A stretch of 64,000 bases of DNA from Sambucus nigra (GCA_949130495.1 OX422218.1:37193651-37257650), one strand, 5' to 3'. Positions 48,601 to 62,644 are shown, numbered from the stretch's first letter. Program-made: numbers and translations. The notes: generated by a model from the sequence alone, not told the origin.

Positions 48601-48616
48601 ATCGAGGGTTGTTACA
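45612..48616 (-). repeat. Middle LTR of the array (3005 bp), shared by two internal regions
   Basis: TGTGACAACCC to GGGTTGTTACA. A primer-binding site abuts its left side and a polypurine tract abuts its right side. It therefore serves as 5' LTR for the truncated copy and as 3' LTR for the complete copy. Confidence 0.92.
47566..47766. repeat. Palindrome cluster CGAATCGATTCG (middle LTR)
   Basis: Eight GAATCGATTC-type units; the first reads AAATCGATTC and one reads GAATCGGTTC. Confidence 0.9.
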
Positions 48617-48631
48617 TACTCCCCCCCTTAA
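48617..48631 (-). promoter_or_regulatory. Polypurine tract
   Basis: Minus strand TTAAGGGGGGGAGTA immediately before the LTR start TGTAACAACCC; plus-strand DNA primer. Confidence 0.85.
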
Positions 48632-51600
48632 GAGGGAATTTTGCCCCCAAAATTCGGGCATAACCAAATTTGATAAGGGTATACTACTCTAAACTAGGAT
48701 TCTACCATCCTAAACAAACTCCTCGTTATTGCAACGTCCCAAATGGACTCAGACTAAGGTCGACCCTGTCGATCTCAGTCAATCATCTTTTGTTCTCTAG
48801 TCTAGCAGCACAAGGCGCTCTTCACTAACCATCGATTCTAGCTTCCTATGGAGGAACATGATGTCCACATGACTCAGCACAATTAGCCAAATCTTCAGAA
48901 CTAAGTTACATCTCACCTCGGGGCATCCATACCGGCTCTAAGTGGCTTAGCCCCAACGCTACTCAGCTATCCCCCGCATCGACGTATCTCATCAAGGCGT
49001 ATGGCTTAAAAGCCAAATCTCTAAAGAAATGTTCCGAGACCATTCCAAGTCTAAGGAACATATTACCCATTGGTTCCATCCAACGAGTTTACGAATTACT
49101 CAACTGACCATGCTAGTCCACTTACAATACCATGCCTTAGGAAATGATCCATAAGGCCACTCCAAAACCTAATGGTTACACGAAAATCTCCATCCATACC
49201 ATTACTGCTCCCATCTGCTATGTATACTAAGGCGCACATTCGTAATACGCCTTTCGGCCTAAGCAAATTTCCTCCCTTTCATCCATCCACTTTAGGGTGG
49301 TAGGATATACGTCATTTCCATATGGTTCCCATTACTTCGCGGAAACTCTTGCTAAACCTTCGACACGAATATATAGTCTCGGTCCACCCTATTATAATAG
49401 GAACCTCCCACGGTTCTACCATTCCCCATCGAGAATGGGGTGTACTCTTCTACATGTAGTCCGTCCATAATGGGCGGAAAAGCAACGATTGGGTCGACGG
49501 TCACCAATTTTCTCAATTGGGATCATGACCAGTTCGATGCCGGTAGTTCCATGCAAACGTCTATGAATACCCTTCTTCATTCCACCACTACTCTTCTTCG
49601 CACGAGTAGGTGAAATTGTCAATCACAGATCGAAATGCTCTCGCTATAGAGTCTTCTGAGTCATACTCACTCTACTTGGCCTTCCATGCCATAACCATTT
49701 TCTATGACGAGTCCTCTACTCGACACGTCCACTAGCCCAATCGCATTTCCTTAGCGAATGAGAAAAATATCCAATCACTAGTTCTTCTGAACCCCGAGCA
49801 CCAACTCGATTCCTCCCACAACATATTGCAACAACTTGTTGCTTATGAGAAGGACCAAATTTACTGCCCAGGAAGTAGTGCCTTATCTATTTAAGGTGAT
49901 CACTACTACGATGAATCTTAATTCAAGCACGGGATATTACTTTCCACAAGTTTAAGCTTGTGCGACGCATAAACAGTGAGTCTATGCCCTCGTATTATTA
50001 CTCCCCAATCCTGGCAGAACTTACTCATTAAACTCACTCTCGAGCTTACAATCATGGCTCAGGAGTGAGGATCCACCCGTCCTCATTAACTCCCCGGAAA
50101 TGAAGTTACCAACGTAACAATATCTCTAAGAAATGCCTCATATCCTTCGGCCGAACCTACCAAACCTCTCGAGACCCCATAAATCTCTTTCCTAGGGATC
50201 GAATCCCTATTTAGAGTTAACCCACAACTTATTCGTGGTCAACTCCTAACAACCATCCTAAACTAACACCACCTACCCTCAAGGTCGTACATCAAAATAA
50301 AAAATCCTAAGGTCTATCTATATGTATCCTACCTAAATCGTGAGCATATAATACTAAATATATCCCTAGTGCCCAAGACCTTACTCAACATCCGACATTT
50401 GCTCGGGTTCATGCGTGGGACGTCTCACCGAAGCGAAATCCAGACAAGGAACCCTCTCGTTACACTACTACCTCGCATCGTCGGTCCTCGAGATATGACG
50501 GTCTAAAACACATGATCGGGATCGATAAATTAACTTGCAATTCTACTAATAAGATTCTACTTCTAGACTTCACCTTAGCATTCTATATATGAAATAAGAG
50601 AAAGGAAATATGGCATCTCTCCACTCCCAACGTCGTTAAGGTTCACGCGTGGAGCGTCCCGCAAAAGAGGAATCCAAACAAGGAACCCCTCTTATGCATT
50701 ACTACTTAACTTTGTTGGTCGTGGAGATAAGTCATAGCATCCACACACAATGCAAGTAAACAATAGAACACTCAAACCAAGTAACGCATATGACACATAT
50801 ACATATAAAAATATCATCACTCGCTTCATAACGAGTGAAGAAAAGATAGAACTTCCATACCACGGAAGTCATATAATTACCCTTCTATAATAACGTAAAT
50901 ACTACTACAAGCTCAAAATACACACCCGAGTCTATCGTAGACACAATACTACTGAATCTTATCCTAAAGACCATACACTACCCACCTATAGGGTAGAATT
51001 CCCACCACAGTTTGTGCCAAGCACTCCGGGTCAATGCTAATGGTTCTCAGACTCCATATTCGAGCCTTACACATACCAACATTACCTCCACCAACTCCCC
51101 AACCAGGCACTTTACTCTTGCCCTTCCTCTTCACTCAACGAAGTTTAAAATGAGTGGTTCTACACTCCACATCATAGCCGTTATTCCGACTCTGGCTGAC
51201 AATAATTGCCCATGCAGTCCTTCTTACTTTCTCAGTAAAAGAGGACACGCTCTTGGCCTCCTCTTCCTCAGTTCAACGAAACCTCCCCAGGTGGGTGTCC
51301 ACCAATGGGGTTTCACAATTCTTACTCCATCAGAAGTGTTAACAACACCTATTTTGGAGCCTATCACTTCATGGTGCATGATCTCGTCTCCCTAACCGTA
51401 CAACACCTTATTCGCCATTGTTCTTTAACCGAACATTTTGTGAACATTCGAGAATCCACCTTCTCCCCAGTCCAGTTATCCCAGAGAAACTCGCCATCGC
51501 AAGTATCCACCGGGCTTCTCTATGGGCCAAACTTCTGGCACCCACGAATATAGTGACCACATTTTCACCACCTCAACACCTCTTCTATGGGTGAAGGATT

Positions 51601-52013
51601 TTCCTCCATTCTACTACAGGGCACTTCTCCACTTCAATATAACATCGCGTGAATTCTCAAGTTTAGTACCACTTCCTACTTCTTGCGGTACTTGGGAAAC
51701 TAAATCATCTGAAATTTGTAGAAGTAATAGCGAAACAGAAATTGCTACAATAAAAGGAGCGGCCTCTAAAGCGGTCCTCCTCCCCGACCACAACTTACAG
51801 TTCTCCACAAACCTTCCCATAACGCCCTTCTTCTATCGACCTATTATCTTCACACGAATACGCAAATGATTTTATAGATTCTACCTCATGATAGAATAAT
51901 GAAATCTCACAAGGCAAATCAACGATCTTAATCCTAAGGCTTTACATCAAATCAAGAGCAACGCTGAAAACTTAAGGCGTCCACACAGATTCCTAAGGAC
52001 TCTAGAACCTGAT

Positions 52014-52025
52014 GCTCTGATACCA
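52014..52025 (-). promoter_or_regulatory. Primer-binding site, initiator Met tRNA
   Basis: Minus strand TGGTATCAGAGC, two bases from the LTR end. An identical site is at 45598-45609. Confidence 0.92.
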
Positions 52026-52027
52026 TC

Positions 52028-55000
52028 TGTGACAACCCGCTCACCAAAATAAGGGGTGGCCAGCCCAATACTCCAATATAACGAAATCATGGATGGAATC
52101 ATTCTCAGCATCATAATAAAAATATAGAGTATCCAGGATAACCACCCAATATTTCAGAAAACGGGTTGCCAAAAATTTGATTTGAAAGTAATTAAATGAA
52201 AACAAACAACCCAATTCCTGAAAGATAAGGGAAACCCCAAGACATAAATAAATAATATAACAAGAATACCATAAAAAGACCGAATATGTAACCGGTCACT
52301 AAACTGATACACCAATAATACACAAGTACAATAAGTCACTTATTACACTTTATTAGACATTTACAAAAGCTTGGGCCTCTCGCCCGAATAACAGACTTGA
52401 TCTTAACTAGAATGAAAATGAAAGCATCTATACCAAATGTATCCCGTAATACCCGCAATGCATCACGGCTCGTCGAAAACATCGGAATAGGAATTCAAAT
52501 CAGGCTTCCTTGCGGCGGAGTACCTGAGCAGAGACAAGAAGAATATGCAGCAGGAAAATGTAACCGGTCAGGGCCCGGTTCTATATGATTACCAGATGAA
52601 TAAAGAGTATGACAGTTATGTAAATAAATCGTGAAGAAAGAGAAATAAGAAGCAACCTATACAATTTAAAACATAAGCTAAGGAGAAAAAGTAAGAAGCA
52701 TTAAACTAAAGACTTCACCAAAGGTTCCAATAATTTCATATATCTTTTCCTTAGCAGGAAGTATGTATATATAATCAAAATCTTTTACTCTTTAAGGAGA
52801 TTTTTATCTCAATTTTACCTTTTATAAAAATCCTTTCCTTATCAGGAAAAAAATCATTTTCAAATGCTCTTTGTGGCATTTATATGTGCTCTATGTGGCA
52901 CTCCATCATGCTCTATATGGCATATCAAAATACATCAAGTCCCACTTGATTATGAACTGTTATATTATATACATATAACGTACTCTAAGACCGCCCGTCC
53001 GGGTTTCCCCCTGAGCGCGTCCCTAAATAACCATCATCTTCCAGGGCCTAACATAAGACAACATGGAATCCTATCGAAAGCGTCGGGAAGCGGCCATGAG
53101 CCTGCATGGTAGCCAAGACCACACCCGGAATCTCCCTACCCTCGCAGAAAAAATAAAACCATAAGCGCTCCCATGGCCTAGGACTATATCCACCCTGCAT
53201 TCATTAGCCAGGGGGCTTCACCTATCGTGCGGACTTCCCTTAAGATGGTATTTAGAGGGGTGTGTAACATCCATTTTATTTATCATTTCAAAATCAAGTA
53301 AATCATTATTTACCGGTTTCATGATTAAGTAAATTATCATTTACAATTATGAATTCCATTACCATTTCATTTCCATCCCACGTATATGTTTCATTTTATT
53401 CGAAACCATTACTATTTTACTTTTGTAAATAATCTAACATACTATCCACAGTCATACAATAGCTTATATTAATCCTACAACCTCAAAGGAGTAAATAAAC
53501 TCTTCATTATCTCCAAGCATTCTAGGAGGTTATTTTTAAAACCCCAAGGTTATCATCTTTCGAAGGAATGAAATGACTTTCAATTTATTCTCCAAACTCA
53601 CCTTTATGGCGTTATTATGAACCACCAAGGTTAACATAGTTCAATCGAACTTTTAAAGTCTCCCAACATTCTTCTGGGGTGGTAATATAAACCATCAAAA
53701 CTCGTATAGCTTAATTAAGCTCCTAAGGTCTCCCGAACATAACACTACATCTCCTAGTATTATAATAATTAACTAGAAGAAAAGAATGCCTTACCATTAA
53801 TAGGCCTAACCCCAGAAAAATCCCCACATAACCCATTCCTAATGTAGGGTAGACAACTAACTCATCTCACACTCTAGGACTCTAAGTTTACTTCATTCAA
53901 GAAGGTTCCTAGTCCCTCTATTTAAAGAATAGGATTAAAATTGAGTTATAAAAATTAACTCAAAAACAGCAGGAAAACGAATCGATTCACCCAAGGGCCG
54001 AATCGTTTCGCCCTAGCGAATCGATTCGCCCCAAAAAGCGAATCGGTTCGGATAACTAAACCAACCTTCTGTAATTGACCAAATCGATTCGGTCTTAACC
54101 CCGAATCGATTCGGGTTATGCAGACCTGCCAATTTCCCCTTAGCGAATCGATTCGCCCAAAGGGCTGAATCGATTCGGACCTGCAAATTTGCCAAAAATG
54201 GCTACGAAGGGTTATGAACCCTAATTTCTCCAAACCCCAAATCTCTTCCATCTTACACACAACCAACAATATTTATCTACCCAAAGTGTATCCTACACGA
54301 TTTAAAACCATTTTAGTCCACCATTTCATCATCAAAACTAAGATTAGGGCTTAATTCCCATAATTTCCACATTTAAACCATAAATGTAAATATACAACTA
54401 TCATACAATTTATGCACCTTAAATCACATATTAGCAAGTAGAAAACTTGCCTTAGGGTTGATATCTCAGATTTTATTTGGAGAAGAAGCAATCCCAAATC
54501 CTCCATCTTCAATCTCTCTCTCATTTCTCCATTTCTCTTCTTCATCTTTCTCTCTCTATGTTCAAGACATAAAATGGGGAAAAATAAGGGATTTAGAAGA
54601 CTAAAATCGTGGCTTAGGTTAAAACTCCCAACTTAAATGGTTAATACCACATTAAAATGACTCCCAAATACGCGTATAAGCTAAAACCAGGTAAAAGTGC
54701 CCGAAACACAAAAATACAATATGGCACTTATTTTGACTGTCTCGCACCTTCCGAGACTAACTACACCCTCTAAACTGGCATCCGGAATTTTATAAATTAT
54801 TTCGAGTTCCAAAAACCATTTAAACTAAAAGGCCATATAAAATACATGACACTACAGACATGCAACCTGATGTTATTTACTTTCACATGCAGTAAATATG
54901 CATCAATCTAGTAAATATTAACTTTCAATTCATTAAATTAATATTTACTCCAGTCCCCACATTTTATATAATTACCTTATGCGGTACAATCAGTATAAAA

Positions 55001-55029
55001 TGAGCCTCCCAGAATCGAGGGTTGTTACA
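52028..55029 (-). repeat. Right LTR of the array (3002 bp; 5' LTR of the complete copy)
   Basis: TGTGACAACCC to GGGTTGTTACA, very similar to the middle LTR by eye. The five bases beyond it are TTACA, half of the expected target duplication; the other half is not at the truncated left edge. It interrupts the Ty1/copia frame that resumes at 55030. Confidence 0.92.
53979..54178. repeat. Palindrome cluster CGAATCGATTCG (right LTR)
   Basis: Eight units, several with single changes (CGATTCAC, TCGTTTCG, GACCAAATCG, GGCTGAATCG). Units differ from the middle LTR at different places, so this stretch seems to vary faster than the flanking LTR. Confidence 0.9.
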
Positions 55030-55390
55030 TTACATTACCAAGTCTAAAATTCCACATATCACAAGAGTCAATCAAATAAGAAGAAGAAGTAGATGTTTTG
55101 TTATTATCCGCCACGGTTACATTTAGTTTTAAAAGACCCTCATGAACATAACCTTTACCCACAAAAGCACCTCCCTTAGTCACAACTACCTTATCACTCT
55201 CTAGAACAACTTTAAAACGCTTCTTAACTAAGACAAAATCAAACACCAGATCGTAACCTCGGGGACATACAAAACATCTTTCAAGGTAACAACATTTCCT
55301 GAAGTGAACTTTAAAACTACGGTTCCCTTTCCCTCAACCTTAGATGAAGAGGAGTTTTCCATGTACAGACGTTCATCCTCACCTTTAGAT
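55030..55390 (-). pseudogene. Ty1/copia protease/pre-integrase fragment
   Basis: On the minus strand it reads [40 protein letters not shown], then after a deletion and frame change [36 protein letters not shown], and CDMWNFRLGNV (family LWHxRLGHV). This is the end of the protease region followed by the GAG-pre-integrase domain of a copia polyprotein. The LARD array cuts it after GNV. The remainder of the polyprotein is absent. Confidence 0.8.
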
Positions 55391-55912
55391 TGTTGGAAAT
55401 AATATATGCAGAATAATCGAAAAATCCCAAATTCAAAATAGATAAAATCAGAAGGACTTATTGATCAAGGTTTGTGTTGGACACAAAGTCCTAAAGGTGA
55501 AATTGCTCGCTGATATTTGTAGCTGTTAGCCTCGTGAACATACACCTCCCAGGATTCAACGATCAGATTTACACACCAACTTTGTGGTAAATCTTGGAAC
55601 TCTCAGGATACTCCAGCACACCCAAAAAAAAGGTAAAAGTAGAAAGTAGCAAATTTATTTTTGCCGAGAAAGAGAGAGAGAATTTTTTTTTGTGTTTTCT
55701 CAAATCTGTAGCCTTTGTTATATGCAGAATTTTGGTAAAAAACGTGGGTAGTGGTTTTAGCCAACTAACCCACTAATATCTCCACTAACGGGTAGTTTAT
55801 TTAGAATAGGAGACTAAGTCAAAAATTAAAAACGAATTAACAAAAGGTAAAAATTTTGGGCACTCAAGAGAAGCCCAAAGCCCCCAAAGCCCAAGGCCCA
55901 ATCTTTGACCCT
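55391..55912. repeat. Possible partial copia LTR
   Basis: The copia coding frame stops at a TGTTGGAAATAATATATGC word, the usual opening of plant Ty1/copia LTRs, so another copia LTR may have inserted here. No closing CA with a TAGAT duplication is found before block B starts at about 55913, so it would be truncated. Confidence 0.4.
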
Positions 55913-55921
55913 TAATAACTA

Positions 55922-55998
55922 GTGTGCTCCCTAGGAATTGAACCCAGGACCTCAAGCACTAAACCCCATAAAGTTACCACTAGACCACTTACCCCAAC
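55922..55998 (-). repeat. tRNA-derived SINE head (block B copy)
   Basis: Minus strand A box (TGGTCTAGTGGTA) and B box (GGTTCAATTCC) as at 1640-1716, truncated at the same base. Confidence 0.6.
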
Positions 55999-58940
55999 TT
56001 ATTTAGTTCAATCAAAAAAAATATATATACCAATATACCCAACACGGAAAACCAGTGGCAATGATTTTTCCACGAAAGTATGGCATTGCTAAAAGGGTTT
56101 TGAGAGGTCCCCTATTTTTTTGGAACGATCTCATTTCATCGCTAATATATGAATTTCTTGTAGTTTGCTTACAGAATTTTTTCCTCCCTCTCTCCTCTTT
56201 CTTACTAACTAAAAAACCCGTACATGAACCATTTTGGCATACAAGTATTTTAAAGTTGTACAGACAAAGGTGGGTTTACGTCGGATCTGGTGGCTATGGT
56301 TTTGTTTTTCGTTTTGGTTTTAATTTGGGTTGAGATCGAGGATTCGGTGGGTTCAGGGAGGATCTCTCATGGATTTATTTTTTTGTCGAAATATTTTCTT
56401 CTCTGATTTTTTAAAGCTCATAATATATTTTGTTTCCCAGAAATCAGTTTTTGTTGGTGAAAATCATTTTTTTTTTGTGTTGGGGGGGGGGGGGAGGGGG
56501 GGCTGGTAAACATTTTTACGTTAGAAAATAGTTTTAATTGTTACATGTTCTTTCGGCTGAAAATCGATTTTAAATCAGCTTTTTCCTAGAAAACAAAGTT
56601 TTTGGGTGGAAAACAATTTTTTAAAACTTGAAATCCCATATTTTTGCCTGAAAACTGTTTTTTATTGCGATCAAAATATAACTTTTTTTCCTCGAATTAC
56701 TCTTTTTTTGTTGACGAAAATCACTTTTTCTTTTGCAGGAAAAAAACTTATTTATTTACTTATGAAAATGTATTTCTTCTTTGCCGGTAATCGTTTCTTT
56801 TAGTAGGAATGTTTTAAATGTCTTTGTAGTTCTCAGATGAACGGATCAATCCATTGTTTTTGCGGGCCACAAATTTTTTTGAATGTGGACAAGGAAGGGT
56901 ATCAATATATGACATTAGTTTTTGTGAGATAAGATGTTATTTGGGTTTTCGAATATAAATAATTTTATTGGTGAGTATGATGAGACTGACATGCTGAGAA
57001 TTGTTTAGTGCGTTCAGAGATAAGGGAGATGAAAATGACATGATGCCAAGTTGAACATCATTCAGAAACATATCGGATTGCCTAGTACCTCACACATTAA
57101 TAACTCAAGATTCCAAACATTTTTTAAGGAAGGAGAAATCCACCAGAACAAAAATACTATGAACACAATATATAAAAGGAACTTTTACATATAAGTTTTG
57201 TTGGAAAAGAATTTCCAACGAAGTTATTTGTTTAAAATCCACCAAAATATTTGTTTCTTTCATTAACATATGCATATAAGTATGATTTGTTTGTTTGCTA
57301 TATTACCTTTTTCTCTTTCCTTTGTTATTCACGTGATTTCAATTGAATTGTTTATTTGTTTGTTTTTTAAAATTTTGAGATAGCTTTTAATAACAACAAT
57401 TTTTGGGGCTTGTATCCCTGGTAAGTAATTTTTTAAGGTTAGGAACACGGTATGTATACCAGATTTCAGGAATGTATAAATAAAAGTTTGTAATATATGT
57501 GTCTCAAAATTGTGTTAGTCGACCAGAACGATAAATTTTATTTATTGAGGACAATTGGGACCAAAATATTAGTTGTATTTTTGCACTGTTAAAATAACAG
57601 ATCCTGAAAAATATATATATAAATGCCTCTATAAGCATATTTTGAGCCAACATAATACATAGAATTATCATTTGATCTCTAAATTTTAAGAATTGCATAT
57701 AAGTGCCTAATTTTTATATTCATGTCATTTTGGGCATCGTTTGAGTGTTAATAATTATTGAAAATTTCACTTTTACCCCTAACTTTATATTTTTTTATCA
57801 TTTTGACTTCCAATTTAACGTGAATATACAGTAAACTTTACAAGCACATTTGAAAATAATGTATTGCTTCCTTTAGCATAAAATTAGGACTAAAAAATAT
57901 TTAAATACAAAAATTATATCTTTGGCCTTATTTGACCCACTTTTATCCTGATTAATTTTTTCAAAAAAATATTTAAAATTAACTATTTAACCTTTAAAAG
58001 TATCTAACACTATAAAATGGATCTATTACTCAAACGCTCATAATTTAGGGACTTTGGAGAAAAATGTGTAATATTTGACCTTGAAATAATATAAAAACAT
58101 GCAAAATTGAGGTCTAATCACACCCCCAACTAGCGTATTCCTATTCTCTTGCAATGAAGTGAAATACTAATTGTTTACGCTTAAGTGAAAATAAAATCAA
58201 ATCAAATCAAAATCTAACTCACTGTCGTACGAATTACGATTGCATTTATCGCATGCAACTAGGCTTTAATTGCCTTTGTTGTTCTAGCGGACGAGTTATA
58301 GTCTCGTGAGGATTTTCTAGGCATGTACCCACACACTTCTTATGTCTAGTCATAAGTAGTCGATTAGGGTGTACTTCAGCATTCGAGTTCAGAAAAATCT
58401 TTATCTTTGTCATTGACATGATAATAATTCTCAACTTTGTTTACATTATTCAAGTTATAAATATATGTTAATATTCATCAAATCATGGAGTGTGTGTGTG
58501 TGTGACATTAAAAGAATTGTAATTTTTTTTTTACTAAACACAACTTCGATCTCATTCTGAATGTTATTTTGCCTCAACGTAAATATCTAACAAGGTATTC
58601 ACTCACAAAGAAAACTCTTAGAATTAGGCTTAGTTCAGTCTCCATATGAGCTATCGGGAGTAATTGTATAAGAGAAAACGATACACGCATAATATTGTCA
58701 TGAAAAAACAACATTATTTGCTAAAGAAGATCCCATGAATGGAACACATCGACTTATTGAGAACATTTGAATTAAACCATATATTCTCCTATTAATGTCT
58801 CCATTATTTAAATCATGATATGCTTAGGATCAATAGGGCATTGTTGGGCTAAATTAGGCTTGCGTTGAGGTTACAAATGAAGAGAATGAATTCAAAGTAC
58901 TTTAAGAATCATACATCATTAATGAACACGGGGGTAGTAC

Positions 58941-58978
<38 letters not shown>

Positions 58979-59415
58979 GCGCACACACACACACAAAGAG
59001 AGAGGGAGGGAAGAAGGCTAACCCACATCAGACTCTATACATCACACCATATATCACCTAATTCTAGGCACTAAGACCTATTTTTTTTTTTGAATTTATT
59101 ATTTTTATATTGAAATGAATCTTTCAGTAAACACATGTGAAAAATATTAGGTCAAAATACATTTAGTAGCTATTTTTAGAAATTCACAAATTCTGCTAGT
59201 GCAAACACTTTTAAAAAAAGTATTTTCAATAATTTTTAGTTGGATTTTTAAAAATAGCTACAAATTGTTTTTTGTCCTGATTTTTTGAACATGTATTGAT
59301 TGGAAGATTAACTCTGCAGATAAAATAAAATAAAAAGTGAATAAAATTTTTTTTAACGCCAACAACTACGTATGATGTATGAGTGATGTAGGAAGCATGA
59401 TGTATATGAGCCTTG

Positions 59416-59452
<37 letters not shown>

Positions 59453-60512
59453 AAGCAACAATAATATTTTCTTTACTAGTTCTTTCCCTTTTTTTTTACA
59501 AATATTGTTTATATTTTTCTTTACATATGATATTTCTCTTCTTTTTTTCCACCTATTTATAATATAATTCCTTTCGTAAGAATTACCAAAGTAAGGGTAA
59601 GACTAAATACATCAGGTTTTACTCCAAAGTGGAGTAAGGGTACGGTTACCAGCTTTCAATTGAAAGGGTTATAATAAGGATTCAACGGGTTGACTAAGTG
59701 GATATTTCTAATTTTAGTTAGGATAATGCTTAATGGTCTAAGAAGGATAGTAACACCCAAGCAAAATAAGAAGGTGATGATAATAACACCCATGCTTAAT
59801 GGGCCAATGGGGTGTGAAAGAAGGAGTGTGTGATGATAAGCACACCCAAGAAAAATGAAAAGTCGTTCTTCAGAAATATTGTTAACAAGGTCAACATCTT
59901 ATGTGTGAGTGGAGACTAAATCCAACAAAAACCTCATACGTGACCATCTTTTGGATCTTGAACGGTGATAGCGCCATAAGGAGTAGCCAACTCAATAATA
60001 AAAGGTCCTAACCACATGGTTTTTAATTTTTTGGGAACGTGATGAGGACAAGAACTGTATATTAATACTGTTTTACCATCACCACACAAAAATAGAGGGG
60101 TTGTCATGGCAACCTAGTCCCGGTCTTGGTTTGTGACTACCTGATCACGACCTAAAGCTATGACCACAGTGGAAAAACACATGGCTGGTTCCATGATCAT
60201 AGAGTGTCGTGGCCTTAACTCCAATTGGTCCCGACAATGGGTAGTGACCATGTTGGATCACGACTTTAACTAGTAAGCTGTGCGTGACTATCATGGAGGA
60301 AAAATTCGGCCAAAATTCCCTCCAAATTTCATGACCAACCTTTTTATTTATAAATCCTTAAACTATTCAGCCATTTCACATACACTCATTCTCTCTCTCT
60401 CTCTCAAATGGCAAAATCCTCTTCCTCTCTCTTTCTCTCTCGGGCTTCCTCTCTCTCACTCTCTTATGTAACATTTTTTCTCTTTATGTGTATTTGTGTG
60501 TGTATATGTATA

Positions 60513-60557
<45 letters not shown>

Positions 60558-61701
60558 TTGTGTATTTGTATTTGTGTATGTGTATATTTGGGTGTATTAG
60601 TGTGTGTATACGTATACACGTATATATTTTTATTTGTATATATAATATTTGTATATATTGTGCGTGTGTATATGTGTATATATTTATTTGTGTTTATTTT
60701 AAACCTATTTTTTTCCCGAAACCCTAATATAGCGAGAAGCTATCCTAATTTTCAATTCAAATACAGTCCAAAACTCTATATTTAAAATTGTCAATTATTA
60801 AACACTAATTAAATGAGAAACTATCCAAATTAAACCCGTACTAAACTCTAAATTACCCGTTTGATCGTTTTCTATTACCCCTACTAGAAAGCTGGGATGA
60901 TGCTATATAGAATATATTCCGAAAACATAATCCAAATGTAGCCAGGACCTTTCTTACATTCTTAGAGAGGGAAAAAAAATTCCCCCATTATTGATAAAAC
61001 TCCATAGAGATAGTATTGTCATCGACTATGATGTCTCATGACGTAGGTACGTTAAATTAAATCTTTTCATAAAGTTGAAGAAGTCGGGATTCTGAGTTCA
61101 TGTGAGGGACATTTGTATATAAATCATAGATACGTTTCCTCCCAGTTGGATACGTGCCAAAATTCACAGTTTTTTATAAACTAATTTTGAACGGATGGAG
61201 ATCAGACATATTAAACATGTTTGGAAGTCTTAATTTGTAAAGGTCTCTCTCCCTCTCTCTCTCTCTCGATCGATCGATAGAGAGTTAAAACTTGATTAGT
61301 TAGTTATAATTTCATAGTATTATAACTCTTTAGTCTCTTAATAATTTTTATTTTTCTAAACAATGTCAAGAAGGAATGGACGAAAAGTACCAAATGATGA
61401 GGTGATACCCCAATGAGTATCCTTATCTCATTCACACCAATGAGAATTTCATCACCAATTGCGGAGCAATTCTCAACTCTGCCATTGGTTTAGTCCACTA
61501 ATCCATGTACGACTCCAAGTAGGAGTAGAGAACAAACCCCTTTGCTCCAACGCCCCCACCCAGTGCTCCTGACACCTTTAAATAAAATATGAATAAGCCC
61601 ATTGGGTTCCACTTCTATGGAATAACCCCACTAGTTGTAAAAATGTCCTCCGAAGATTTAAAGCCTAGTTTTTGCTGCTTGGGAAAATAAATATGGGAGA
61701 C

Positions 61702-61725
61702 TGTGTGGGGGGGGGGGGGGGGGGG
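61702..61725 (+). repeat. Poly-G expansion in block B
   Basis: A run of about 20 G where block A has only GGAGGG (about 7634-7640). Confidence 0.9.
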
Positions 61726-62644
61726 TAGAAAAATTGAACCGTATTGATGAAGCCATCAAAGATGACATCTATGACCAACTCTACAAGAATTTTTCATTTC
61801 TCAACCGTTGTAAGTAAACGGTTATTTTTGGATTGCTGAATAGTTAAGAATATAATGGAGAAAACTTCGATAGAGACATTTCCCAAAGAGGACATTGCAT
61901 TCCTACATTTTGGCTCTCAGAGATAGAGTGCCTCTGAATAATCAAATATCGGTTCAATAATTCGAATTATTATTTGGAAAATGAAGCGAAGGATAGGAAG
62001 TTGGTCCAAATTCCTCTAAACATCCAAATCAAGTCAACTTGTATGTGCATGCCCGACGGGACAAAGAGAATGAATTCCCGTCACACTTGACTAGGTGTCT
62101 AGAATTAATAGATGCGATTTGCAATGAGTTATGTTTGAGCCCTTATGATGACATAAAAAATGATGCCGTGACCAGAACTTTGGAAAGAAGAAAATAGTGA
62201 GGATGAGAGTTGTCTAATCACATATCCCGAAAAAAATATTACAACACACTGCACCTACTAGAACTTACTTGGGAGCCTTAACGAGTGAAATTTGGAAACT
62301 TATGTCCATTTTTACTCGAGGTTTTTAGCCCCTAATGCCTAATCAAGGATTCTCTTACCCTCCTTCTCAAGGTTTCCCTTTCCTACTTCTGCATGACTCC
62401 CGTCAGAAATTCCATTATCATCAACCACTGACGTGACTATGGTGAGCAGTAGCATTTCAAGGACCTAAACAACTGTAGGATTATTGGCATGTGTACACTC
62501 ATCTCCGTACTTATTGGAAATAAATAACATTTTATATATTTGGATAAGGGCATGGCTCACGTAATGGTTAATTAAATATACAACAGTTTCAAAGATGTAC
62601 ATGTGTACCTTGACTAGAGAGAAGGGAAAGAATTGAAGCATTAT

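Larger units (their letters stand above)
48617..52027 (-). mobile_element. Complete internal region of a non-coding (LARD-like) LTR retrotransposon
   Basis: 3411 bases between two LTRs, read on the minus strand. It opens after a GA dinucleotide with TGGTATCAGAGC (52014-52025), complementary to the 3' end of initiator Met tRNA, and ends with TTAAGGGGGGGAGTA (48617-48631) against the next LTR. The preceding CCCGAATTTTGGGGGC word is typical of Ty3/gypsy 3' ends. I find no gag, protease, RT, RNase H or integrase motif in any frame, and stops are dense. Long LTRs with a conserved but non-coding interior fit a large retrotransposon derivative that relies on another element's enzymes. Confidence 0.8.
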
